Assembly: GCA_039934635.1 (NCBI GenBank)
Contig: JBDTLT010000069.1
Location: forward strand, 1 to 23,544
From: DATLFA01 sp039934635
Lineage (GTDB): Bacteria > Actinomycetota > Acidimicrobiia > Acidimicrobiales > WLNW01
Direction of reading: 5' to 3'
Length of the DNA: 23,544 bases
How positions within the stretch are numbered: the first letter of the stretch is position 1; each line of letters opens with the position of its first letter. This document shows, in pieces, positions 1-6,712 of the stretch. The notes under the pieces were generated by a model. The model saw only the letters and a list, made by a program, of their open reading frames with translations. It ran no database searches and was not told the DNA's origin. The translations under genes were made by a program, and so were the position numbers.

Positions 1-778
1 CAAAGCGACGAACGAGCGCCGCCAACTCTGCGGGTCGTTCCATGTCGACGGCATGACCGCTCCCGGCCACGGTTTCGATACGGGCATCGGGCAGTAGCCG
101 TGCGTAATGCTGTGCACATTCGAACGGCACCACTGCGTCGTGTTCGCCCCACACCAGCAGGGTCGGCACGTCGAGTTCTCCCAGCAACGGCGCCATCTGG
201 CGGTTGTACATGTAGGGCTTCCACGCGATGCGCACGACCATCTCGCGATTCGTGTCCCACTGCAACAAGGTGTCGTCGTCGTAGGTGTCGCCGTAGATCG
301 CGACATACGCGTCGTGGTCGTGGAAAGACGCCTTCACGTAATCGCCGTGGGCAATGAGCATTTGGTCGAGAATGCGGCCGTGCTCGGGCAACAGGCCGGC
401 CGCACCGACGAGAATGAGTTTGCGTATCGCCTCGGGCGCCATCGTCGCCAACTCGACGGCCAACCATCCACCGAAGCCGCAACCGACGATCGTGACTGCC
501 TCGGGGGTCTGCTTGCGCAGCCAGTAGCCGATGAGCAGCGCGAGGTCGCGGGGGTGGCGGGCCCAGTCAGGTCGCCCGGAACTGCCGAAGCCCGGCAGAT
601 GCGGCACGACCACGGTGAACTCGTGGGCCAACTCGTCGTAGAACGGAAGCCAACCAGGGCTGCCGAAGCTGTGGTGCAACACGACCAGCATCGGCCCGTC
701 GCCCTTGCGCTGCGAATGGATCGAGAGGCCGGCGACAGTGGTCTCGAATGCGATCGGCGTGGGCCGCAGAGCAGGCAT
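1..778 (-). CDS. Alpha/beta-hydrolase fold protein, C-terminus cut by window edge, nucleophile replaced
   Basis: The frame runs from an ATG at 778 off the left edge, giving 259 complete codons. The fold is recognisable: an oxyanion-type LHHSFG near residue 34, PHLPGFGSSGRP near 65, acid D214 in GEHDAVVPF, and H242 in GSGHAVDMERP. The usual elbow VGxSxGG reads VGCGFGG, so residue 101, where Ser is expected, is Gly and Cys100 sits one place too early. Related family members include esterases, C-C hydrolases and haloperoxidase-like proteins. With Ser missing, ordinary serine hydrolysis is doubtful, and the protein could have another chemistry or be inactive. It starts 2 bp after the stop of the upstream minus-strand gene, so the two are probably co-transcribed. 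Only the last residues seem to be missing. Confidence 0.85.
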   Translation of the reverse strand, partial: MPALRPTPIAFETTVAGLSIHSQRKGDGPMLVVLHHSFGSPGWLPFYDELAHEFTVVVPHLPGFGSSGRPDWARHPRDLALLIGYWLRKQTPEAVTIVGCGFGGWLAVELATMAPEAIRKLILVGAAGLLPEHGRILDQMLIAHGDYVKASFHDHDAYVAIYGDTYDDDTLLQWDTNREMVVRIAWKPYMYNRQMAPLLGELDVPTLLVWGEHDAVVPFECAQHYARLLPDARIETVAGSGHAVDMERPAELAALVRRF

Positions 779-780
779 CG

Positions 781-1515
781 TCAGGCCACTGTCCTCGGGA
801 GGTCGGATGCACGGATCGCCGCGGCAAACGGGTAGTGCAACGGTTGTATGAGATCGAACGGCGCGTCGAGCACGATGCGCGCGTCGGCGTGATGACCCAC
901 CGAGGTGCGCACGAGTTGGGTCGCCACGCCGACGTCGCCTTCGACGAACACGATGTCCATGTCGAGGCCCTCGCGGTTGTGCGACGACAGGCTCGCCACG
1001 CCGTGCACGCCGTGGAGGTTGACGACCCGCGGCGCCCACACGTCGCGGTACCACTGCCGCACCTCGTCGCTCCCTTGGCGTTGGATGCACACGATGCCGG
1101 TGTGGCCGACGAAGGGCACGTCCTCGGGCGGCAACATGATGGCCGGGCACGAGACGGCCCACGACGACCGGAACACGTCACCCTCACGCACCATCTTCTT
1201 GTCGGCGGGAAAGTTCATGCGGTTCTCGCCATAGAGCTTGTCGCGCAAGGTCGTCATCGTCGCGAAGACCGATTCGGGCGGCTGGCAAAGGGTGTAGATC
1301 GTCACGAAGGTGCCGCGCCGGCCCGCGAAACCCGACTCGGGCAGCACATGGCGTAGGTCGTGCAGTTCGGGCGATGCGACGTAGCGGCGGCCGAGCATCA
1401 CGCCGTTCATCGACACGTTGGGCGGGACGTGCTCGAGGTCGTACCAACGGTTCCACGCCTCGATCGAATCGGCGTCGCAATCGAGCCCGGCGAAGATGAT
1501 GCCAGTTGGTTCCAC
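781..1515 (-). CDS. Duplicated dimeric alpha-beta-barrel (EthD-like) protein of unknown function
   Basis: This 244-residue protein starts at a GTG (1515) with a GGGGGG ribosome-binding run four bases upstream. The N-terminal part (GIIFAGLDCD, then WNRWYDLEHVPPN at about 21-33, then GVMLGRRYVASPE) resembles one ferredoxin-like unit of the dimeric alpha-beta-barrel superfamily, as in EthD or DUF4286-type proteins. A second unit may begin near residue 140: IVCIQRQGSDE, QWYRDVWAPRVVN, GVHGVASL. The two WY-x(5,6)-P-x(n)-G-V blocks suggest an internal duplication. Such folds are seen in small cofactor-free oxygenases, isomerases and stress proteins. No catalytic residue can be assigned. It precedes the hydrolase-like gene by 2 bp and is divergent from an amidohydrolase, so a shared catabolic role is an inference. 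Confidence 0.75.
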   Translation of the reverse strand: MEPTGIIFAGLDCDADSIEAWNRWYDLEHVPPNVSMNGVMLGRRYVASPELHDLRHVLPESGFAGRRGTFVTIYTLCQPPESVFATMTTLRDKLYGENRMNFPADKKMVREGDVFRSSWAVSCPAIMLPPEDVPFVGHTGIVCIQRQGSDEVRQWYRDVWAPRVVNLHGVHGVASLSSHNREGLDMDIVFVEGDVGVATQLVRTSVGHHADARIVLDAPFDLIQPLHYPFAAAIRASDLPRTVA

Positions 1516-1556
1516 GATCCCCCCTGACCGGCCACAGCGCGGGCCGTCGTCGCCTC

Positions 1557-1563
1557 TACACTA
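1557..1563. promoter_or_regulatory. Candidate overlapping divergent -10 elements
   Basis: The plus strand has TACACT (1557-1562) and the minus strand has TAGTGT (1563-1558), both fitting the actinobacterial TAnnnT -10 rule and sharing the same bases. They lie in the 122-bp gap between divergent genes at 1515 and 1638. No convincing -35 hexamer was found for either direction. Confidence 0.3.
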
Positions 1564-1637
1564 GGGCCATCGCTACGGCGCATTCGGCTCCGGACACGCC
1601 GATGACGACGGTTAAAGGACACAGGAGAATCAGCCCG

Positions 1638-2819
1638 ATGGAAGATCTCGGATACCTCGCGTTCGACGCCGACAACCACTATTACGAAGCGCTCGACGCG
1701 TTCAGCCGCCACCTCGATCCCAAGATGGCGCCCCGGTGCGTGCAGTGGGCCGAGATCGACGGCCGCAAGTACCACGTGGTTGGCGGCAAGGTTTCGCGTG
1801 CAGTGATCAACGCGACGTTCAACCCGATCATCAAAGCCGGCGCGCTGCACGACTACTTCCGCGGCAACCCCGACGGCAAGACGATGATGGAGTTCCTCAA
1901 CGAGCGCGAACCCATTCCATCCGAATACCGCGACCACGACTCGCGACTCGAGGTCATGGACCGTCAGGGCCTCGAAGCGATGTGGCTGTTCCCCACCTTG
2001 GGCATCCTCTACGAAGAGTTGCTCAAGCACGACGTCCCGGCAGTGACGCACACCTTCGGCGCGTTCAACCGCTGGCTCGACGAAGACTGGGGTTTCGCCT
2101 ACAAAGACCGCATCTTTGCCGCGCCCTACATCGCGCTCGGTGATGTCGACTGGGCCTGTAGCGAACTCGAATGGGCCCTCGCCCGCGACGCGCGGACCAT
2201 CGTCATGCGGCCGGCCCCCATCTGGACCGCCGACGGCCCGCTGTCGCCCGGTCATCCCAAGTTCGATCCGTTCTGGGCCCGCGTCAACGAAGCCGGCATC
2301 ACCGTCGTCGTGCACGCCGGCGACAGCGGCTACTCGTCGCAGGGCTACGCCGAAGACGGCTTTGCCGCTTCGTTCGGCGGTGGCTTCCGCCCGACCATCA
2401 AAGGGTTCAACATCGAGCGTGCCGCGTTCGACTTTTTGATCACCGTCATCTTCGACCGGCTGTTCGAACGCTTCCCCAACCTGCGTTTCGCGTCGGTCGA
2501 AAACGGCAGCGACTTCTTGCCGCACCTGTTCAAAAAGCTGAAGTCCACGGCCACCAAGAGCCCGCGCTACTTCAGCGAAGATCCGATCGAGACCTTCAAG
2601 CGCCACATCTGGATCAACCCGTTCTGGGAGGACGATCCCTACGAGATCGTCGACCTCATGGGGGCCGACCGCGTGATCTTCGGCTCTGACTGGCCCCACA
2701 TCGAGGGCATGCCGCAGCCGCTCGACTACGTGCGGGAAGTCAAAGAGCTCGACGCCGAGTCCCAGCGCATGGTGTTGCGTGACAACGTCAGCTACCTCAA
2801 CGTGCGAAAGCCCGCGTGA
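1638..2819 (+). CDS. Amidohydrolase family protein (Amidohydro_2 / ACMSD-like), first of three in the window
   Basis: A 393-residue TIM-barrel metal hydrolase or decarboxylase of the Amidohydro_2 type. The start is the ATG at 1638, with AGGAGA at 1623-1628; the open frame extends upstream to 1506 but that part reads as non-coding. Visible metal-site features are D-x-D-x-H at residues 10-14 (FDADNHYYE), H226 in VVVHAGDSGY, and D351 in FGSDWPHIEG. The family includes ACMS decarboxylase, gamma-resorcylate decarboxylase and related hydrolases that act on carboxylated ring or ring-cleavage products. The exact reaction cannot be assigned. It is divergent from the EthD-like/hydrolase pair and convergent with the AIM24-type gene, from which it is separated by 9 bp. 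Confidence 0.9.
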   Translation: MEDLGYLAFDADNHYYEALDAFSRHLDPKMAPRCVQWAEIDGRKYHVVGGKVSRAVINATFNPIIKAGALHDYFRGNPDGKTMMEFLNEREPIPSEYRDHDSRLEVMDRQGLEAMWLFPTLGILYEELLKHDVPAVTHTFGAFNRWLDEDWGFAYKDRIFAAPYIALGDVDWACSELEWALARDARTIVMRPAPIWTADGPLSPGHPKFDPFWARVNEAGITVVVHAGDSGYSSQGYAEDGFAASFGGGFRPTIKGFNIERAAFDFLITVIFDRLFERFPNLRFASVENGSDFLPHLFKKLKSTATKSPRYFSEDPIETFKRHIWINPFWEDDPYEIVDLMGADRVIFGSDWPHIEGMPQPLDYVREVKELDAESQRMVLRDNVSYLNVRKPA

Positions 2820-2828
2820 GGCTCGCTC

Positions 2829-3557
2829 TCAATCCCGGCCGAAGAGACCACCGAGGCCGCCACCAAGGCCGGCGCCGCTGTTGGGTGTACCGATCGCGGC
2901 GGTGATCCAACCGAGTAACTCGTTCGGGTTGCGCGTCTGGGTCAACACGGTGCCGGGTCCGACGAAGTCGAACACGAGACCCTCGCCGCTCTTGAAGCTC
3001 TGTACGAGCCCGCCGGATGCCTTGCGGAAGTTGACCTGCACGGTGTCTTCGTAGGCGACCATGTGGCCAGTGTCGACGGTGATGGTTTCGCCGGGTTGGA
3101 GATTCCACCGCTCGAGCGCGCCGTAGCACGACACGACGACGCTCCCCTGTCCGCCGGCGTGCACGAGGAAGCCGCCTTCAGAGCCGAAGAAGTTCTTCCA
3201 TCCGCCCCATTTGGTGTCGAGTTGGATGCTCAGCGCGGACGCCAACCACGAACCCTTTTGAATGTTGAGGCCGACCGCGGGCGTGACCTCGAGCGTGATC
3301 ACATCGCCCGGGAGTCGCGCCGCGACATCGACCCATCCCCCCGCCGTGGGCGCGGTGTACGTGGTGATGAAGAACGACTCGCCGCCGAGTGCCGCCCGCT
3401 TGAGCGATTTCAGCACGCCGCCCTCGGCCTTGGCCTCGAGCACCACGCCCGTGCTCATGGCCATCATCGCACCGGCCTCGACCCGTACTTGTTCGCCGGC
3501 GGTGAGCCCGAGACGGGCGACGCCGTACGCGGGGCCTTGACGAGTGGCGATTTGCAT
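2829..3557 (-). CDS. AIM24 / TIGR00266 family protein
   Basis: A 242-residue protein starting at ATG 3557 (MQIATRQGPAYGVARL), preceded by AGGAG five bases away. The frame is open upstream to 3632, but that extension has no ribosome site. It shows the repeated beta-rich pattern of the AIM24 family (formerly DUF124): LxxGExVRVEAGAMMAMS, GGESFFITTYTA, an acidic and aromatic core, and GNPNELLGWI-like text near the C-terminus (NPNELLGWITAAIG). The last about 20 residues are a glycine-rich tail (GLGGGLGGLFGRD). Bacterial members are thought to form trimeric beta-helical structures; their role is not well defined, and yeast Aim24 helps organise mitochondrial inner-membrane complexes. The gene looks like a single cistron. 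Confidence 0.9.
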   Translation of the reverse strand: MQIATRQGPAYGVARLGLTAGEQVRVEAGAMMAMSTGVVLEAKAEGGVLKSLKRAALGGESFFITTYTAPTAGGWVDVAARLPGDVITLEVTPAVGLNIQKGSWLASALSIQLDTKWGGWKNFFGSEGGFLVHAGGQGSVVVSCYGALERWNLQPGETITVDTGHMVAYEDTVQVNFRKASGGLVQSFKSGEGLVFDFVGPGTVLTQTRNPNELLGWITAAIGTPNSGAGLGGGLGGLFGRD

Positions 3558-3598
3558 GACGACTCCTAGTGACGCCCCGGGCGGGAGACCAGAGCGCA

Positions 3599-3604
3599 AA
3601 CCTA
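3599..3604 (-). promoter_or_regulatory. Candidate -10 element for the AIM24-type gene
   Basis: On the minus strand TAGGTT fits TAnnnT and would give a leader of about 35 bases to the ATG at 3557, which has its own AGGAG. No -35 hexamer is evident. Confidence 0.3.
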
Positions 3605-3641
3605 GCCTCGCTGGCGGCCGCGTCTTGGCCATGGTTGTGCG

Positions 3642-5165
3642 CTATTGCAGGACGAGTGGCCAAGGCGCGCCGCGCCCGTTCGCGCCGCCAATGGTGCGCC
3701 AATCGCCGTTGGGGGGATCGGACTCGTTGGCCGATGCCACGACTGCCGTGCCGTCGGCCAACACCGTGTCACTCGACGGCGACGAGAAACCCGTGCGTAC
3801 CCAGACGTTGCCGGTCGACTGCACACTCGTCGTGCCGAAGTTGGCAACGAGGGTCGTGCGTTCGGGACGACCGACGATCACATTGTCGCGGTAAACGACG
3901 TCCTCGCAGAGCGTGAACACGGTGCGGCCTTCGATCTTCGCGCTCTGGTCCATGCTCTGGCACATGAACTCACCGTGGTTGACGACCGTCGGCAATGACG
4001 TGCGATTGTTGCGATAGAAGGTGTTGTTGACGATGTCGACGTTTTTGGATCGCGTCACTGCGACTCCGGGCCCGCCGTTGTTGATGCAGAGGTTGTTCTT
4101 GATGAGGGTGCGGGAACGCCCGGCGTCGGTGAAATGCGCGTTCTCGTCGATGATGATGCAGTTGCCGTCCGTCAACCCAAACGCCGATTTCGGGTTGTAG
4201 ACGGCGTCGTTCATGTAGTTGTCCCAGATGAGATTGCCCACGATGTACACGCCGTATGGCAACCCATCGTTCCCGGGCTCGGCCGACTGCCAGAACGACG
4301 AGATGCCCGACGTCGCGAAGTCGGACCAATGCGCGTTGTCCCAGATGAGATTGCCGCGTATGTCGACACGGTTGGCGACGTTGAGTTGGATTCCGGATGC
4401 GCCGAAGCCGTGGATCTGGTTGTTCCACAACCGTACGTAGTGCGCCTCGACGCGCGAAGAACCGAAGCTGCCGACGCGTATGCCCGCCGCGTCGCCCCCG
4501 CGCGCCGGAGCTTTCTGCAACCCGACGGAGGGGCCGATCAACTCGAGACCTTCGATATGGACGTAGCGCGTGCCCATGATGAATGCGGCGGCACTGTCGG
4601 TGTCGTTCGCATGCAGTCGCGGGCGCTCACCGGGATATCCGCACACCGTCAACCACGAATCCGCGCTGCCGCCCGCGACGTTGTGGATCATCAGCAGGCT
4701 GTCGGTGGCACCGCCCGAAGCTTTGTTGTAGTAGTCGCCGGCGCGGATGAACAATGCCGCGCCACGGCTGAGCGATGCGATGCCTTTTTCGACGGTGTGA
4801 TACGGGCGCGCCAGCGTGCCCGGGTTGCTGTCGTTGCCCGTGGGCGCCACGTACTTCGAATTGGCCGCCGGACGGCACACGCTGCTCGGGAACGCGTCAG
4901 GCGGGCTGCCGAAAGCGATGGCTTGGGGAGCCCGCGTGGTCACCGGTTGCCCTCCCGCGGTGGTCGAGGATGGCGCGGGCACCGTCGACCCACTGGCCGT
5001 ATCGTCGACCGCCGTCGTCTCGGGCGCGTTGCTCGCCTGCTCGGGGCCACCGTCGTCGCTCGAATCGCCGCCCCGAAACACCAGGAGGCCCAGCGCGAGC
5101 AGCGCCGACAGGGCCACGATGACCACTGCGGCGATCTTTTCGCTACGGGAGCGAAAGATCCTCAC
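3642..5165 (-). CDS. Membrane-anchored right-handed parallel beta-helix protein
   Basis: A 507-residue protein. I place the start at GTG 5165 because GAGGAGA lies eight bases upstream; the longer frame to 5294 begins with TTG and has no ribosome site. A basic N-terminus (VRIFRSRSEK) is followed by one hydrophobic segment (about residues 10-30), then a Ser/Thr/Pro/Gly-rich low-complexity linker to about residue 90. The rest matches pectate-lyase-like beta-helix proteins: a KYVAPTGNDSNPGT entry motif, HTVEKGIASL, then repeated rungs such as IHGFGASGIQLN, VDIRGNLIWDN, YIVGNLIWDN, TLIKNNLCINNGGPGV and VDIVNNTFYRNN. It is probably an N-in, surface-exposed glycan- or polysaccharide-interacting protein. 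Acidic calcium or catalytic residues cannot be assigned. It is transcribed alone or after the 273-bp gap. Confidence 0.88.
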   Translation of the reverse strand: MRIFRSRSEKIAAVVIVALSALLALGLLVFRGGDSSDDGGPEQASNAPETTAVDDTASGSTVPAPSSTTAGGQPVTTRAPQAIAFGSPPDAFPSSVCRPAANSKYVAPTGNDSNPGTLARPYHTVEKGIASLSRGAALFIRAGDYYNKASGGATDSLLMIHNVAGGSADSWLTVCGYPGERPRLHANDTDSAAAFIMGTRYVHIEGLELIGPSVGLQKAPARGGDAAGIRVGSFGSSRVEAHYVRLWNNQIHGFGASGIQLNVANRVDIRGNLIWDNAHWSDFATSGISSFWQSAEPGNDGLPYGVYIVGNLIWDNYMNDAVYNPKSAFGLTDGNCIIIDENAHFTDAGRSRTLIKNNLCINNGGPGVAVTRSKNVDIVNNTFYRNNRTSLPTVVNHGEFMCQSMDQSAKIEGRTVFTLCEDVVYRDNVIVGRPERTTLVANFGTTSVQSTGNVWVRTGFSSPSSDTVLADGTAVVASANESDPPNGDWRTIGGANGRGAPWPLVLQ

Positions 5166-5359
5166 GGACGCTGTCTCCTCGGGGTTCTCCAGCCGGATGC
5201 GCCCGCACCCGCGAGCGTCCGTCGAGGGTAACAGCGACCGCTCTGCGTGAGGTATCAGCCCAGGCGCAGGGGTTTTCCCTCGTCCCTTTTTCAACCGCCG
5301 ATGTTTGCGCGGTACAACTATCTATGCCAAAGTAAAGCCGTACTCGCGACGGGGGAACC

Positions 5360-5419
5360 GGCAGCGATTACTTGCTGCCAATGTGGTCGGCCCGTTTCGG
5401 GGGGAACGGGCCCGACCAC
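5360..5419 (-). terminator. Tandem hairpins downstream of the amidohydrolase operon
   Basis: The large hairpin at 5383-5419 pairs GTGGTCGG-CCCGTT with AACGGG-c-CCGACCAC, 14 pairs with one bulged base and an 8-base loop. A second, 6-bp stem (GGCAGC with GCTGCC, 5360-5379) follows on the minus strand. The pair sits 20 bp after the stop codon at 5439. No U-tract follows, so it could be a U-less terminator or an RNA 3-prime stabiliser. The rest of the 5166-5438 gap holds only a short AT-richer stretch (about 5305-5340) that could carry the promoter of the beta-helix gene; I see no clear hexamers. Confidence 0.6.
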
Positions 5420-5438
5420 ACCCGCAGCATCTGCCGCC

Positions 5439-6680
5439 TCACCACGAGCGCACGATGGCGTCGAGGTCGAACGCGCCGCAGTGCGTGTCGGTCGGGAAGG
5501 CGTCGAGCGGCCGGTGAATCTCCGCGATCTCAGGCCCGATCGCGGCCGCGACACGCGCCAACTGCGTCACGTCGAAGCCATAGACATCTGCCGCGGTCTT
5601 GCCGAACATGAGCCGGCACTCGTCGACATTCGCGTGGGCAAAGCTCGCGCGCAACGCCTCGCGTGTGTACGGCGTCGTACCTTCGCTGTGCGGGTAGTCG
5701 GCCCCCCACATGATGCGATCGACACCGACGAGATGGCGCAGTTCGGCCTCGATCGGACGGATGAAACTCGCGCCGACGAAACAATTGCGGGCGAAGTATT
5801 CGCTCGGCAACATCGACAATTTCGCCGCGGCCTCGCCGCCGAACATCGACTCGGCCGATCCGGCTTTCGTCATGCGCCCCATGAACCAATCGAGGCTCGC
5901 CAGCCCATTGGGTATCCAACCCGTGCCTTGCTCGGTCAAGATCAATTTGAGCGAGGGGTGACGCTCGAACACACCGGCGAAGATCAGATGCCACAACGCG
6001 CGGTGCGAGAAGATCGGTATCTCGACGAGTTGTACCGCACGCGCTGCCGGCTTCATGCCGTACTGCGGCAACCCGGCGCCCGAGTGATGGTTGATGGGCA
6101 CATCGAGATCCGCGCACACTTGCCAGAGCGGCTCGTAGCAATCGTCGTAGAGCGCGGGCACCGACGGATGATCGGGCGAGACGCCCGGTAGCAGCACGCC
6201 ACCATTGAGGCCCGGCTGGTCTTTGGCCCAACGAATCTCGGCGATCGCGTCGTCTACGTCGTTCAACATGATCTGGAAGATGCCACCGCGGCGCCCGGGG
6301 TATTCCGCGCAGAACTCGGCCAACCACCGGTTGTGCGCCTGCAAGCCGGCCCATCGCCGGTCGTAGTCCTCGCGAGTCGTCGGCAGGTGCAACAACAAGC
6401 TTCCGGCCGGAAAGAACGGTGGCGTCGTGTTGGGGAACAGCACCTCGGCGGCGACGCCTTCGCCGTCGAGTTCACGACTGCGGCGTTCGTGGTTCCAATT
6501 GCGATCGGCGTCGGGCCGGACGAGATCGCCCCACGGGCTCACATAGGAGTCGGCCCACGCGTCGAACTCGTCGTGCCAGCGCATCGCGAGGTATGGCCGG
6601 TAGTCACGTAGATCGGCGCCGGCGTGACCGTCGGCCGACACGATCATGTAGCGATCGATGGTGTCCCACCGTAGCGTCAT
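5439..6680 (-). CDS. Amidohydrolase family protein (Amidohydro_2), last gene of the transporter operon
   Basis: A 413-residue TIM-barrel protein. The start is ATG 6680 (MTLRWDTIDRYMIV), with a GGGAGGGG ribosome site a few bases upstream. Metal-site features are D17-G-H19 (SADGHAG), H198-H199 (INHHSGAG), and D328 in MWGADYPHSEGT. The family covers hydrolases and non-oxidative decarboxylases; the substrate is not deducible. The gene begins 32 bp after the LivHMG fusion on the same strand and is followed by strong hairpins, so it is probably the last gene of the same transcript. That arrangement suggests it processes the imported solute. Text similarity to the other two amidohydrolases of the window is limited to the shared motifs, so these look like separate subfamilies rather than recent duplicates. 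Confidence 0.9.
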   Translation of the reverse strand: MTLRWDTIDRYMIVSADGHAGADLRDYRPYLAMRWHDEFDAWADSYVSPWGDLVRPDADRNWNHERRSRELDGEGVAAEVLFPNTTPPFFPAGSLLLHLPTTREDYDRRWAGLQAHNRWLAEFCAEYPGRRGGIFQIMLNDVDDAIAEIRWAKDQPGLNGGVLLPGVSPDHPSVPALYDDCYEPLWQVCADLDVPINHHSGAGLPQYGMKPAARAVQLVEIPIFSHRALWHLIFAGVFERHPSLKLILTEQGTGWIPNGLASLDWFMGRMTKAGSAESMFGGEAAAKLSMLPSEYFARNCFVGASFIRPIEAELRHLVGVDRIMWGADYPHSEGTTPYTREALRASFAHANVDECRLMFGKTAADVYGFDVTQLARVAAAIGPEIAEIHRPLDAFPTDTHCGAFDLDAIVRSW

Positions 6681-6712
6681 CGCACCCCTCCCCTGCCCCA
6701 CCCCCGGCGTTC

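Noticed and set aside
1407..2699. A 430-codon open frame antisense to the first amidohydrolase
   Set aside because: Same frame-shadow pattern; the plus-strand gene has metal motifs and a ribosome site.
4134..5231. A 365-codon frame antisense to the beta-helix gene
   Set aside because: No ribosome site or domain, and Arg/Val/Asp-rich shadow composition.
5166..5438. A possible structured riboswitch before the beta-helix gene
   Set aside because: The strong hairpins there are better explained as the end of the upstream operon; no known riboswitch core is apparent.
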